The notes beneath the pieces are model-generated. The model was not told where the DNA came from, made no database searches, and was given only the letters and a program-made list of their open reading frames with translations. A stretch of 64,000 nt of DNA from NCBI GenBank assembly GCA_021234155.1, contig JAJEKV010000049.1, positions 2,945,487 to 3,009,486 of the forward strand, read 5' to 3'. Made by a program: the position numbers and the translations under genes. The DNA comes from Isoetes taiwanensis. Lineage: Eukaryota > Streptophyta > Lycopodiopsida > Isoetales > Isoetaceae. Numbering within the stretch: position 1 is the first letter of the stretch; each line of letters opens with the position of its first letter. Shown piece by piece: positions 1-10,079 of the stretch.

Positions 1-234
1 GATGATGCCGCCATTTATGGCACTTGCATTTAGGAAGCTTTGATACCTTGCTATACCATAGATTTCACACGGTTCAAAAGCAATTTTTGGCGAGGATTCG
101 AAGCGAGAAACCCGCTGGAATGCATGTATTTTGCTTCCATATTCTGATTTCCTCCAAAACTTGCATGTTCTTCCTATGGATCATGACATGGCACAATCTT
201 AGGCTGAACACAAGGATCATTGACATGGCGGTTC

Positions 235-538
235 GGAATCATTTTTTGACCTTAGCATTCCATTCCAGCTTCCCACAACTTCTCAAAGCACCATCATTGC
301 ATGACTTGGCATTATACATACGCGAGGGTTCTAGATGGCGTCGCAATTGCGGAGCCCCTCGGTAGTCATTATCTCTGCTTGTCTAGTATCATCATTCGCC
401 AAAGGTTTTTCCCTTACCAAACCTTTCGAGGCGGGGGTTTTTAAATCTAGTAGTAATAATTGTACTAGCCCATTGTATGGGTCCCCTTGACCTATTGGTC
501 TCGTGGGCGTTAAAAACTATTCTATTCTATTCTATTCT
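235..538 (+). mobile_element. LINE 3' end with (TATTC)n tail, inside repeat copy A
   Basis: The 3' terminus of the LINE family whose long copy lies at 9789-19.5 kb. It reads toward the motif GGTCTCGTGGGCGTTAAAAA and then four TATTC-type units at about 518-538. Similarity to the long copy begins near 235-240, so the insertion is 5'-truncated to about 300 bp. The terminal motif here has GTGGGCGTT where other copies have GTGGACGTT. Confidence 0.7.
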
Positions 539-1024
539 TTAATCCTTTTTATTCTTGCTTGCATCTGCTTTAGATGCATTTAAGAGTGTGTTTATGTATT
601 TGCATGTAATATAAGTGCCAACATCAGCGAGAATTTTATGCCTCTTACGTTTGCCTTGAAGCATCATTAGGATTTTGAACATCTTACGTTTGTCTTGAAG
701 CATCATTAGGATTTTTTGAACCTCTTATGTTTGCCTTGAAGCAGCATTGGAAGGAGAGAAGGCAGAATTTTTCATTGTTATTAAGTTTAAAAGGTACACG
801 CAAACATGCATATTGATGATGTTTTCTAATGCCTAGAAAGTGATAAAGCTAATAATCTTTATGCTTTTTTGTCTTCTTAAATCCATTTGAAGTCTTTAAG
901 TTTATTTGTGTAATGTTTACTTGCATTCATGATACTAATATATGATCCTTTTGGTGCATAGAAGTTCTTGTTCTTTTGTTAGATCCTCTTTTAAAAATCG
1001 TCAGCGTTGCGAAATAAATTTGAA

Positions 1025-1555
1025 GAAGCGGGACCATTGCTTTTTTGACTCCATTCGATCATGAAGTTCCAACTGATCTACATCTTCCTCTAGAAAGCGT
1101 AGGCCTTTTTAGGGCAAATACTAAGAAATCTAGCAATGCTAGTAAAACTTGTTAGGGGTTCTTGGACTATTAAAGCCTTAGAATGCGCTATTGAGTCTAT
1201 TGAGAATGTTTCCAATATGAAAAATTGGTTTCATTATGGTATTACTGTTTGCTACAAAGAGATCATTTGTATGGAAAGTCCCAAGTAAGTTTGGATCAAT
1301 TCCCAAAGCACTCACATCGAGGAGAAGAAATTTTTCCTTACTTGGGCCCTTTAGTTGGCTGATGAAAGGGTGTGCAATCGCTTGATATGATGAGATATTA
1401 TAAAAGAAGGTGGCCTTCACGACTATCAATAGGCCAACATGTTTCCAAAACGGTCTTCCTAGTAGAAATGGTGGAAATGCTTTTGAGGTAGGCATCCAAA
1501 ATTGATGTTAGAACTTCCCAATGCATTGAACTTTACGGATTCTCTATGACCAAAA
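1025..1555 (+). pseudogene. CENP-B/pogo-like transposase remnant (copy A)
   Basis: A degenerate counterpart of the clearer remnant at 52400-52950. Around 1455-1500 the conceptual product contains pieces of a Trp-rich helix (WWKCF) and a following H-P-K-I-D-V stretch, typical of the CENP-B-type HTH of pogo/Tigger transposases. No long reading frame survives. Family assignment rests on this motif alone. Confidence 0.35.
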
Positions 1556-1773
1556 AACTAGGTTCTTGGTGAATTTATCGTCCACCATGTTGTCCCAAAA
1601 ATTCAAAGAGTCTTATTCTCTAAGCCATACACCAAACCTTTAAAGAGTTTTTCCAACCCTTAGCGCATTTTCAAGCCTGAAATCTATCCTTGCACTTTGC
1701 TAGTGGAGAGCACCCTTCAAGCCATGCCACTCATTCAAAAGTTGTGAGAGCGTAATAACCTTTCCATCCAAGT

Positions 1774-2410
1774 GTACTATATGGGAAGCTCATGTTCCAT
1801 GTCTCAAGCAAAAAATCTGTTACTAGCAATGTATATATCATCTGATGCTATAAGATCCTTGTGTGGTTGATTTGAGCAGACATTGCATTGTCAAATGTTG
1901 GACATTATGATTTGGTGTTGCAAGATTTTCTGTATAATGATTTGATGTTGCAAGATTTGTGTGTCTTGATTTGGGCAAACATTGCATTGTCAAATCTTGG
2001 ACATTAACAATGGGTCCAACTACACAGGTTTGAGGCCGCTGTGTTAAATTTCTTGTAGAGTATAAGCTATAACATATTTGGAATCTCACTTGCAATATAT
2101 CTTGTTCATTCTTAGAAGCACAATTTTGCTCATTTTCAGTAGTTTGCCATATGCGTATCCCTATTCTGTATTCTTTTTTTTTTTTGGGCATGCTATATCG
2201 TGTATTTCGTATCCATATTTGTAACTATGCTTGTGGATGCTAAAATACTTTTATAAGAGCAAAAATATCGGGGGTGGCCTGCACCGCGGCGCGCCGCAAA
2301 TGTGGCGGCGCATTTGCTTTAGAGCCGCTGAAAGTGTGTCCGCCATCACCAAGGGCGCCGCCGAAGCGTATTGCCCCAAAACCCGAGGGGGTATTTTCCC
2401 CGCAATAGAG
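1774..2410. other. Intergenic, no gene recognised
   Basis: AT-rich spacer. Near-repeats of TTGCAAGATTT and ATTGCATTGTCAAAT occur at about 1880-2005. A GC-rich patch with GGCGCGCCG-type runs lies at about 2275-2400. Short reading frames on both strands show no recognisable domain. Confidence 0.5.
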
Positions 2411-3175
2411 ACGGGAGGTTGAAATTACGCTCATGAATTGGCTATGGCGAGATCGATACGTACCTTTATGGCGCGATTCTTTTTTTTGAATGCTACTGAA
2501 ATTAAAACCTAGACATCTATGGCTATGAACTCAGTTCACGGATTAAGCCGTGAAAACCATGTTGTGTAATATAAATACTCCGCCTTTTACATGAAAAAGA
2601 AAGACCACAAGACTCTATGGATCTTAAAGAAAGCTTCAAAAAGCAAAACAGAGACAAGAAGCAAACCTATATTACAAAATTCATTTGTTCTGATTAAAGC
2701 ATGCAAATAGCATCAGAAATGGCAAAAGATGGCTCACTTTGATATTCAAAGCATGGCATTGCAAAGGGCAAGCAAATATATCTTTCAATCTTTGCCCCAA
2801 AGCATGATGCCCCCTCGCTTTGGACTCCGCGATAGCCACTTTCGCCACCTTCAAACCGGTTGCCGGAGCTTGAACTAAAGCGCAAGGAAGCCGTGAGCAT
2901 CTTCGTGATCTTCTCAGCAGACACCTAAAACATCTTCTCGCAGATGAACCTAAAAACTCAAGGTGGCCTATCGCGGAGAAAGCAGGCCACGAATCGTGAG
3001 AAAGCAGGCTCTGATCATTGAGAAAGCAGTGGCGCCAATCGCATACCTGGGAGCCGCAACTCAAAGCAAAGAATAATGAAAATGTGGGAGAGCTTTATAC
3101 GCCAAGCCCGCCAATGTCGGAGAATATTACAGGTTATAAAACAAGCCTAATATAACAGTAATTTCAACCTCCCGT
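2411..3175. repeat. 765 bp segment bounded by perfect 18-bp inverted repeats
   Basis: ACGGGAGGTTGAAATTAC at 2411-2428 is exactly repeated in reverse complement at 3158-3175. The segment between has no convincing gene; overlapping frames on the minus strand at 2681-3064 look non-coding. The structure resembles a non-autonomous DNA transposon, but I see no target-site duplication at the borders. Confidence 0.5.
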
Positions 3176-3370
3176 TTATTACATCAAAGTATTTAATGTA
3201 AAATGTATCAATGTATTGAATACATTGGGTCATTGCCAATTCAACCACAATAGAATTTGAGACTTGGTTAAACTCTACTGTCTTGGATGCTCCCTACTTG
3301 TACATGAAAAAGAAAGAAAACGAAAGTCGGCATATATGTCAATACAGCTCGAGGACCTAGGGAGCCACAC

Positions 3371-3380
3371 ATAAATATAT
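3371..3380 (+). promoter_or_regulatory. TATA-like element upstream of the GALS-like gene
   Basis: ATAAATATAT lies about 130 bp before the proposed start codon and about 25-35 bp before an upstream ATG. Position and composition fit a plant TATA box, but no transcription start is visible. Confidence 0.3.
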
Positions 3381-3403
3381 CAAATTGAAGAAATCACCAA
3401 GAA

Positions 3404-3460
3404 ATGGCGGCAGTTGACCTCAATCTTACAGTTGGAATGTTACAGCACTCAAGATCCTAG
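3404..3460 (+). promoter_or_regulatory. Upstream ORF in the GALS-like leader
   Basis: An ATG at 3404 opens an 18-codon frame ending in TAG at 3458-3460, out of frame with and 40 bp before the main ATG at 3501. If the transcript starts near the TATA-like element at 3371-3380, ribosomes meet this uORF first, which would lower translation of the transferase. Alternatively transcription starts downstream and the uORF is never in the mRNA. Confidence 0.35.
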
Positions 3461-3500
3461 AAAAAGGGAGCAAATTTTTCCGTCTTGCTTGGCAGATGCA

Positions 3501-5007
3501 ATGAAAATTACAGAGCTCGGGAATCGGTGGATGAAGAGCAGAGCTTTTGGATCTAGAATTTTGGAGGTGGGTTTCATCGGGCTGGTCATAATTCTGTATT
3601 TTTACATCACTGGAGGGTATGATTCGGTCCTAAACCCAGCTGCAGTGATGAAGCAGATCGGCACAATAACAGAGAAAGATTTAGCAGAAAAAAATACTTC
3701 AGAATCAGGGGTCTACTCCAGAGTGAGGCATTTCAAAGAACATGGAATAGGCGCGTTTCTGTTTGTAGAATTAGGGGCATACAGAACAAGTGCAAGCAGT
3801 TTTTCTGTAGTTGGTCTTTCTTCAAAACCAATGCATGTGTTTGGAAAGCCGCAGTTCAAATGCATCTGGAATCCATCCAGAGGTTCAAGAACAGAGGCCA
3901 CAGAAAGCATGGCAAAAAAAATTCTGCCAGATTGGGGATATGGAAGAACATACACAGTGGTAGTTCTAAAGTGCAAATTCAACCAGGAAGTGGGCAGTGA
4001 TGGAAAGGGAGGAAATTTGAGCATAGAAGCATCAGGGGGGCCAGGTATAGGCAAAACCCTAATTCCTGTGAATTTTTTAGTTCTGCAAGAAGAGGCTGGA
4101 AGGTTCAGTAGGGATTCCTTTGAACCTCCTTTCCCATATGACTACCTCTACTGTGGATCATCTGTGTTTGGAAATATCAGTGCACAAAGAGTAAGAGAAT
4201 GGATTGCTTACCATGCTCAATTTTTCGGACCGCGGTCTCATTTTGTTCTTCATGATACAGGAGGCATCAATGAAGATGTTAGAAGGGTCCTTGAGCCTTG
4301 GATTCAACTTGGAAGAGTTACCATCCAGGACCTTAGAGAAGAGAGCCTTTATGATGGCTATTACCATAACCAGTTCTTGCTTGTCAATGATTGCCTTCTT
4401 AGGCATAAATTCATGGCAAATTGGACCTTCTTCTTTGACCTTGATGAGTATATGTACATTCCATCAAACAAGACACTGGAAATTGTGCTTGAGGAGTTCA
4501 AGAATTACTCACAGGTTTTGATTGCACAGACTAGAATGTCAAAAGATATGTGCATTGAAGAAGAAGACAAAAACAACCATTCAAGGTAAAGAAAATTCTT
4601 TCTACATGATTTGGATGCTTGAAGAGGAAGTGGAACTGATCTTATGATGCTAACTGTGCAGGCAATGGGGAATTGAGAAGCTAGTTTTTAGGAACACAAA
4701 TAGGGGAGTCCGGCGAGATCGAAAATATGCCATTAGAGCTTGGAAAGCAGATGCCACAGGGGTTCATCTTTCTAAGGATGTAACAGGGAAAACTGCAAGA
4801 AGCCTTGGAACTACAATTCAATATTACCACTACCATGGCACAATAGATAAGAAAGGAGAGCTTTGCAGCCAGTTCTACAGATTGGAAAAAAATGGCACAA
4901 ATACATGGTTCATTAACAACAGCTCTTATGCCTATGATGATAGTGATGAAAATCCTTGCAGCCCTGTGAAGAAATACGAAATTCAACAAATCGGTTTGCA
5001 AGGATAA
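3501..5007 (+). CDS. GT92 galactan beta-1,4-galactosyltransferase, GALS-like
   Basis: Predicted Golgi type II membrane protein adding galactose to beta-1,4-galactan side chains of pectin (rhamnogalacturonan I). Exon 1 is 3501-4585 and exon 2 is 4662-5007, joined by a 76-bp GT-AG intron; the product is 476 aa, close to the usual size of plant GALS proteins. After a short basic N-terminus a single hydrophobic segment lies at about residues 18-35 (LEVGFIGLVIILYFYI). The stem is followed by the DUF23/GT92 domain: a KPMHVFGKPQFKC segment, PYDYLYCGSSVFGNIS, and the metal-binding type motif FFFDLDEYMYIP. The ATG at 3501 is chosen because it places the membrane anchor near the N-terminus; the frame is open further upstream but lacks an ATG. 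Family is firm; donor and acceptor specificity are inferred from GALS similarity. The frame is intact, unlike the surrounding repeats. Confidence 0.88.
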
Positions 5008-5930
5008 AGCTTTTCTTTTTCTTTTTTTTTCGGTAAATCAATTCAATACAATACCTCTGTACAGTAATCAACATACACATAACTTGTATTTTAAGGTGGG
5101 GTGCCTTGCTGTTTGGGTTTCCAAGTAGGTTCTCGTGCTTTTTAGTGGCATATGGGCCCTTCATTAGAGGTAGAATTATGCATTTTATGTCATTTTCTAA
5201 TATTTGTCATGGCATGCTAGGCCAATTGCTACATAACATTTATGCATTGGGCATATCCAAAATGTGATGCTTACTATTTTTTTTAATAGACCACTAAAAT
5301 CGATGGGGCCCTTCTCCCATTCTTCATGTTCTTCTTGGAATTAAGTGACTTGCGAGGAGGCAATCGAGTATGGAAGAGATTCTTCACAAGTTATCTCCAT
5401 TCATTGGCAGATATTTGGCAAATATTTGACAGCTGAACAAGTAACTGCCAACATACTATCTATCTATCTTATTTCACTATCTATATTTCACATCCTAAGC
5501 CTATAAATATCTCATTTCCCATTGACTTGCATGAAAAGTAATCTATATATTGGACTCTCGTTCCATGTGTGATATCGTCAAATTATAGATAGATAAATAT
5601 TATTTTATTTTTTGTGTATATCATATCATAATATCCTTCATATTTAATTCTTATTGGCAAGAATCAACAAGAATATTCGCATCATCGGGCAAAAAATGTA
5701 TGAAATTATGAAAGGAGAAAAAAAGAACGAACCCTCAACTATTACTATGTTTCGCAAGGCCATCCGTCGCCTGGGAAATCCAATCGTGAAAGGATGTGCA
5801 AGCACGCATGTGATGTGATGATGGTTAGAGTCCTCGCTTGCTTTACCGGGCTATCCACGCTTGTAATATAAGATAAGAATGACATTTAAGATTGTGGATT
5901 TGATGATTAGTAGGAATTAAAGGTCACGGT
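5008..5930. other. Intergenic, no gene recognised
   Basis: AT-rich spacer after the transferase gene, with pyrimidine runs at about 5010-5030. I find no domain-bearing frame, clear repeat or RNA gene. Confidence 0.5.
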
Positions 5931-5939
5931 TTGGAATCG

Positions 5940-6497
5940 ATGGCTTCCTGTTTGAATATGAATGGTTATTTTTGCGTTGCTTCAACTCTCTCAGACATGG
6001 GATCAAAGAAGCAGAAGCATGGTGAAATTATCAGCGATGGAGAGGATGAACCGATGCCCATTCCAAAAAGATCGAGACTAGATGAATGGTTAGAATGTGA
6101 GAATGATGCAAATTGTCTTTGCTTTGATCATGCACATGGAAGCAGTTCGTTGTATTGCTATGATCGTGATGGAAATGTAGTTGCAGATGCTGGATTGGCA
6201 TGGGATTATACTTGTGACACTGAGGTTCCAAGTCTTGAGACTATCGGTTTTGTTAAGCAAAGTGACGATAATGGTGATGAAATATAGGATTTTCTTGAAA
6301 TCTGTCTTCCTGAAGCAAGCTTGCATGAAAATGTGCCTTCTTTCATTCCTCCTGCGGTTCTATTTGATTGCGATGTTGTTTTTCGTTGTGAAGATTGCTT
6401 TCGTATGGTCAATATTGAAGATGGCAAGGATGGTGAATTCAATCGCTGCTCTAGCTGTCTGAAGAAGATGGTGAAGAATTGGATTGGTCAGGAGTGA
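5940..6497 (+). pseudogene. Small acidic/zinc-ribbon-like protein, frame interrupted by one TAG
   Basis: Not recognised as a known family. The ATG at 5940 opens a frame to TAG at 6285-6287 (115 codons). The same frame then continues without another stop to TGA at 6495-6497, giving 185 aa if read through. The N-terminal part has a basic nuclear-signal-like patch (PIPKRSRLDEW, residues 37-47). The C-terminal part has two CxxC pairs (CEDC and CSSC) about 20 residues apart, resembling a zinc ribbon. An AATAAA signal at 6626-6631, 129 bp past the second stop, supports a gene ending at 6497. The TAG may be a decayed CAG codon or a miscall. Alternatively, ATATAG at 6282-6287 could be a splice acceptor, though no donor at a normal plant intron length is obvious. 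Confidence 0.5.
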
Positions 6498-6625
6498 TGT
6501 TGTGGGAGATACATATGCCGGTTCTAGTAGTGTGTGTATATGTCTTCTCTTCTTTGTAAACTGCATTGTTGGATATATTGTGAATTCTCTGTTGCATCTT
6601 CAGAATAGTATATATCAGCATGAAT

Positions 6626-6631
6626 AATAAA
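6626..6631 (+). terminator. Polyadenylation signal AATAAA
   Basis: A canonical AATAAA downstream of the small zinc-ribbon-like gene, consistent with its transcript ending near 6645-6655. Confidence 0.4.
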
Positions 6632-6724
6632 CTATTACAAAACATAATCCTAGTTTTATCTATAAACTTTAAGGTTACTTATGATAATATGGAAGACATC
6701 TTGTGTAGCAAACAATGCAACAAG

Positions 6725-7345
6725 TGGTCTATTGACGTAAAAATTACCATACAAGTTAAAATCTTTATAGCAACCTTCTAATTTATAGAAACGACTCGTC
6801 CTTAGTATCAATTGAAAGGTAAACTCTGAAATTTCATAATGTTATTTAATAGGAGATTAAAAAAAATAAACCCATCATAATAAAGTTTTTTCGCTTAAGT
6901 GGGCAGTTTATGGGCACCCTCCCCTAATAGAAATAGACGAGCGCATTGAGAGTTGTGAACCTTTACAATGTCGTATAAAAGATAGTACCATGCATGCACA
7001 TTCATCTACTCACATTAAAAGTTTTTCAATTTTTCCATAAGAATTTAATTGTTGTCTTTTCATTTTCATATGCAATATCCTCGTATTTTTCCTCATTGAT
7101 TTACTTAGGGGTGGGTGCCCATAAACCGCCCATTTAAGCGAAAAAAACTTTATTATGATGGGTTTATTTTTTTAATCTCCTATTTTGAAATAACATTATG
7201 AAATTTCTAAGTTTAGCTTTCAATTGATACTAAGCACGAGTCGTTTTGATAAATTAGAATAGAATAGAATAGAATAGAATAGAATAGAATAGAAGGTTGC
7301 TATAAAGATTTTAACCTGTATGGTAATTTTTACGTCAATAGACCA
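6725..7345. repeat. Long inverted repeat (about 200-bp arms) with one-sided pentanucleotide expansion
   Basis: The left arm 6725-6926 is the near reverse complement of the right arm 7106-7345; the outer ends share TGGTCTATTGACGTAAAAAT and the inner ends share TAGGGG...GGTGCCC. A 180-bp spacer separates the arms. In the right arm the site matching CTTCTAATT of the left arm has expanded to about seven AGAAT units (7255-7293). Transcripts would form a long hairpin. It may be a fold-back element or two head-to-head copies of one repeat. No coding content. Confidence 0.8.
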
Positions 7346-9788
7346 CCAAATGCCCTTCAATGGACCACCAAAAGTCCTCCAATGGACCAGTAAATACTCA
7401 CAATTGACCTTCATTGGACCACAAGTGCCCATCAATAGACCATGCATTTAGCTCAATTTTTAATAGTTCCTCAGGTGAGCTATTAAAGGGCTATTAAAGG
7501 GTAAACGTGGGCTATCAAAGAGTAAAAAGTGGGCTATTATGAGGCAAAAGGTGGGCCATTGAAAGGGAGTGGGTGAAAGAAAGGGACCCTCCCCTATGCA
7601 CTTATTGATAGGTCTCTTACTAAAGAAGGCTTGGAGTCTAGGGCAAATCCAACTTCACACAAATTCTAGCTTAAAGAAATGTTAAGATAAATTTCAGATA
7701 TATAAGGGTTTTTAGGATGAGGGATTCAAGGTCACGACATAAATTTCTTTTTGTATGAGGGATTTCATACATACCCTTATCCGCGCATGCGCCATGGATG
7801 GGTCTGCTAATCCCAACTGTCCACAAAAGATGAACCGTGGAGATTTAGCATGTCACGAGGGTAGGCATGCATGGGTCATGCATGGGGCACGCAATACATC
7901 TCAATGCCATCGTATCAAAGAGGGAGGTGTGATCTCGATCAGAATGTGGTGGGAAAGTTCCGTAAAGTTTCATAAATTGAGGCATCCGATCTCAACCCTT
8001 ACTAAAAGGGGCATAAATCTAGGCCCTTGATTGGAATAGTGAATAATTTAATGCTATTTGGTGAGGTCGCAATTGCATAGCTAAGGTTCTTCAATTTTTT
8101 TCCATGTAGAGATCTCCCATTGTTGCAAGGCACATTTCTCCATACACGTCCGTCACCATCCAAGAAAGAAAGGATTGTAGTGTTTGCTTCTTTGTTCATA
8201 TACACAATTGCAATGGTTCTAGATTTGGCTTTAGGTGATATGCATATTACGCAGTCCACTAGATTTGCCTTCAAAGTTTGAGTCTATGTTGATACCTTGG
8301 AAGATATAACACATTCTCAGTCCTCCCTTGCATTAAGGTTTGTGATCTACTGCTATGTTGCAATAGTGTGAAGCATTTTAGATGTGGATGTTGTGTTTAC
8401 GGGTTGGATAGATAGTAGTTCAAAATATGGACAAGTCCTGGCTGCAACTGGTGCATACCATAGCATTGTTAAAATCATTCATGGTACCACCCATAGAGGA
8501 AGTATGTTTCTAGTTTTGTTGAAAATAGAAAACCTTACAGCATTAGCTTTGCACTCATATCCTCTACAGTTTAACAAGATATGAAAATCTACACCATAAA
8601 CCTCCCAAAGCATCCTCTTCATCTTGCAATACAAAAATGAATGCTACCAAGTCTAGCTATGTCTGTAAGGATGAGCTCTATATCCCCTGTTGGTAGTAAT
8701 TGCTCTATTTACTAATTTCATATTCTTATGTGGTTATCTAAAACTATCTGTTATCATTTGTCTCCTCCAAAAACAACGATGATCTATGAAAGTGAGATCC
8801 GGGAAATTCAAATATTTAATTCTGGATCTAGGAAAATAAAGAGCCAAACATAGACATGGAGTCCATGGTTGAGACATGCATTCCTTATATGTGACTTGAT
8901 ACAATATGAGCTAATTGATTTTGACATTTGGAATTGATTTTGATGGTGGGTAGGTCCACACAGCATTCGACTTTAACTTTCTCTTTGGCTCTTACTTCAA
9001 AATCCTACTCTTGCACTTGATTTTTGCATAAATTCAGATACATTGAAGTTGATATAATCCCTACTTATGACTTTGTCTTTGTGTTCAACTGTTAATTTGG
9101 AGTTGACTTTTGCTTCTGGACTTGATTTAAATGGGTTGGCTCGGCACTCAACTATCTACAATCCCTGAGTTAGATAACAGAATATCAATGAATTTAAATC
9201 GAACAATACAATATCTCAAGTTTAGCATAGGATGTATTTTGGACTACAACAACTTTGCACTCACTTCAACATACACGGTTGGCCCCATACAGTTGTTAAA
9301 TAACAAGGACTTGTATTATTATAGATTTTTAAAAAATAATAGATACCTACACTTGTATTGATAAATACCAATTCCCATATATGCTTAATATTAATTACCA
9401 ATTCTCACATTTGTTTAACATCAATACAAGACTTCAATCTACGTTATTAGTTTAGCACCATTATTTTTCACATCATTACATAGACACTTAATGTATTTCT
9501 ACTTTTTACGTGATGATTTTGCTTACATATGAATTTTCAATCATTAGTGGAACAAGGTTGCTTCACAGATGTGCCACAACATCAATAAGATCCTTTCTCT
9601 AAACCATCAACAAGAATCAGGTGTGTTCCTAATCTACTATCTAATTGAGACATCTAGTGTAATAGAATGAAAGGGATTTTAACCCTTATTCGACAGCAAG
9701 CATAACCCAAATAATTAAAAAAAGTATAGAGATAAAAAATTCCCATTAAGCCTCCACTACGGTTGCAGATACGCCTTTTCTCTTTTTT
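7346..9788. other. Intergenic repeat-like DNA, no gene recognised
   Basis: At 7345-7440 there are degenerate repeats of the type CAATGGACCACCAAA, followed at 7480-7560 by repeats of GGGCTATTAAAGGG. The rest (7600-9780) is AT-rich without a domain-bearing frame; short frames at 7755-8030 and 8002-8274 have no recognisable features. Confidence 0.5.
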
Positions 9789-10079
9789 GGAATAGAATAG
9801 AATAGAATAGTTTTTTTAACGTCCACGGAGACCAATAGGTCATGGGACCCATACAATGGGTTAGTACACTCATTACTACTAGGATTAAAAACCCTCCGCC
9901 GAAGGTTTTCAAGGGAAAACCTTTTGCGAATGATGATACTAGACAAGCAGAGAAATGACTACCGAGGGCTCAAGAATTGCGACGCTTATCTAGAACCCCA
10001 AGTATGTATAATGCCAAGTCATGCAATGATGGTGCTCGAGAAGTTGTGGAAGCGCGGAATAGAATGCTAAGGTCAAAAA

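Larger units (their letters stand above)
1..1773. repeat. 1.8 kb dispersed direct repeat, copy A
   Basis: This stretch matches 51393-53179 nearly base for base and in the same orientation. It may continue left of the window. It contains a 5'-truncated LINE 3' end (about 235-538) ending in a (TATTC)n tail, then a decayed transposase-like region (about 1025-1555). The flanks of the LINE insertion are shared by both copies, so the LINE inserted before the duplication. Differences from copy B are mostly small indels and substitutions at CAG/CTG triplets. Similarity stops at about 1773, after the motif CCATCCAAGT. Confidence 0.85.

Noticed and set aside
2681-3064. 127-codon minus-strand frame as a gene
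   Set aside because: It overlaps a competing frame, has no domain, and lies inside the inverted-repeat-bounded segment.
6285-6287. C-to-U RNA editing or stop readthrough to explain the TAG
   Set aside because: Editing of this kind is known from plant organelle transcripts, whereas this is nuclear DNA with spliced genes; similar TAGs occur in dead transposons.
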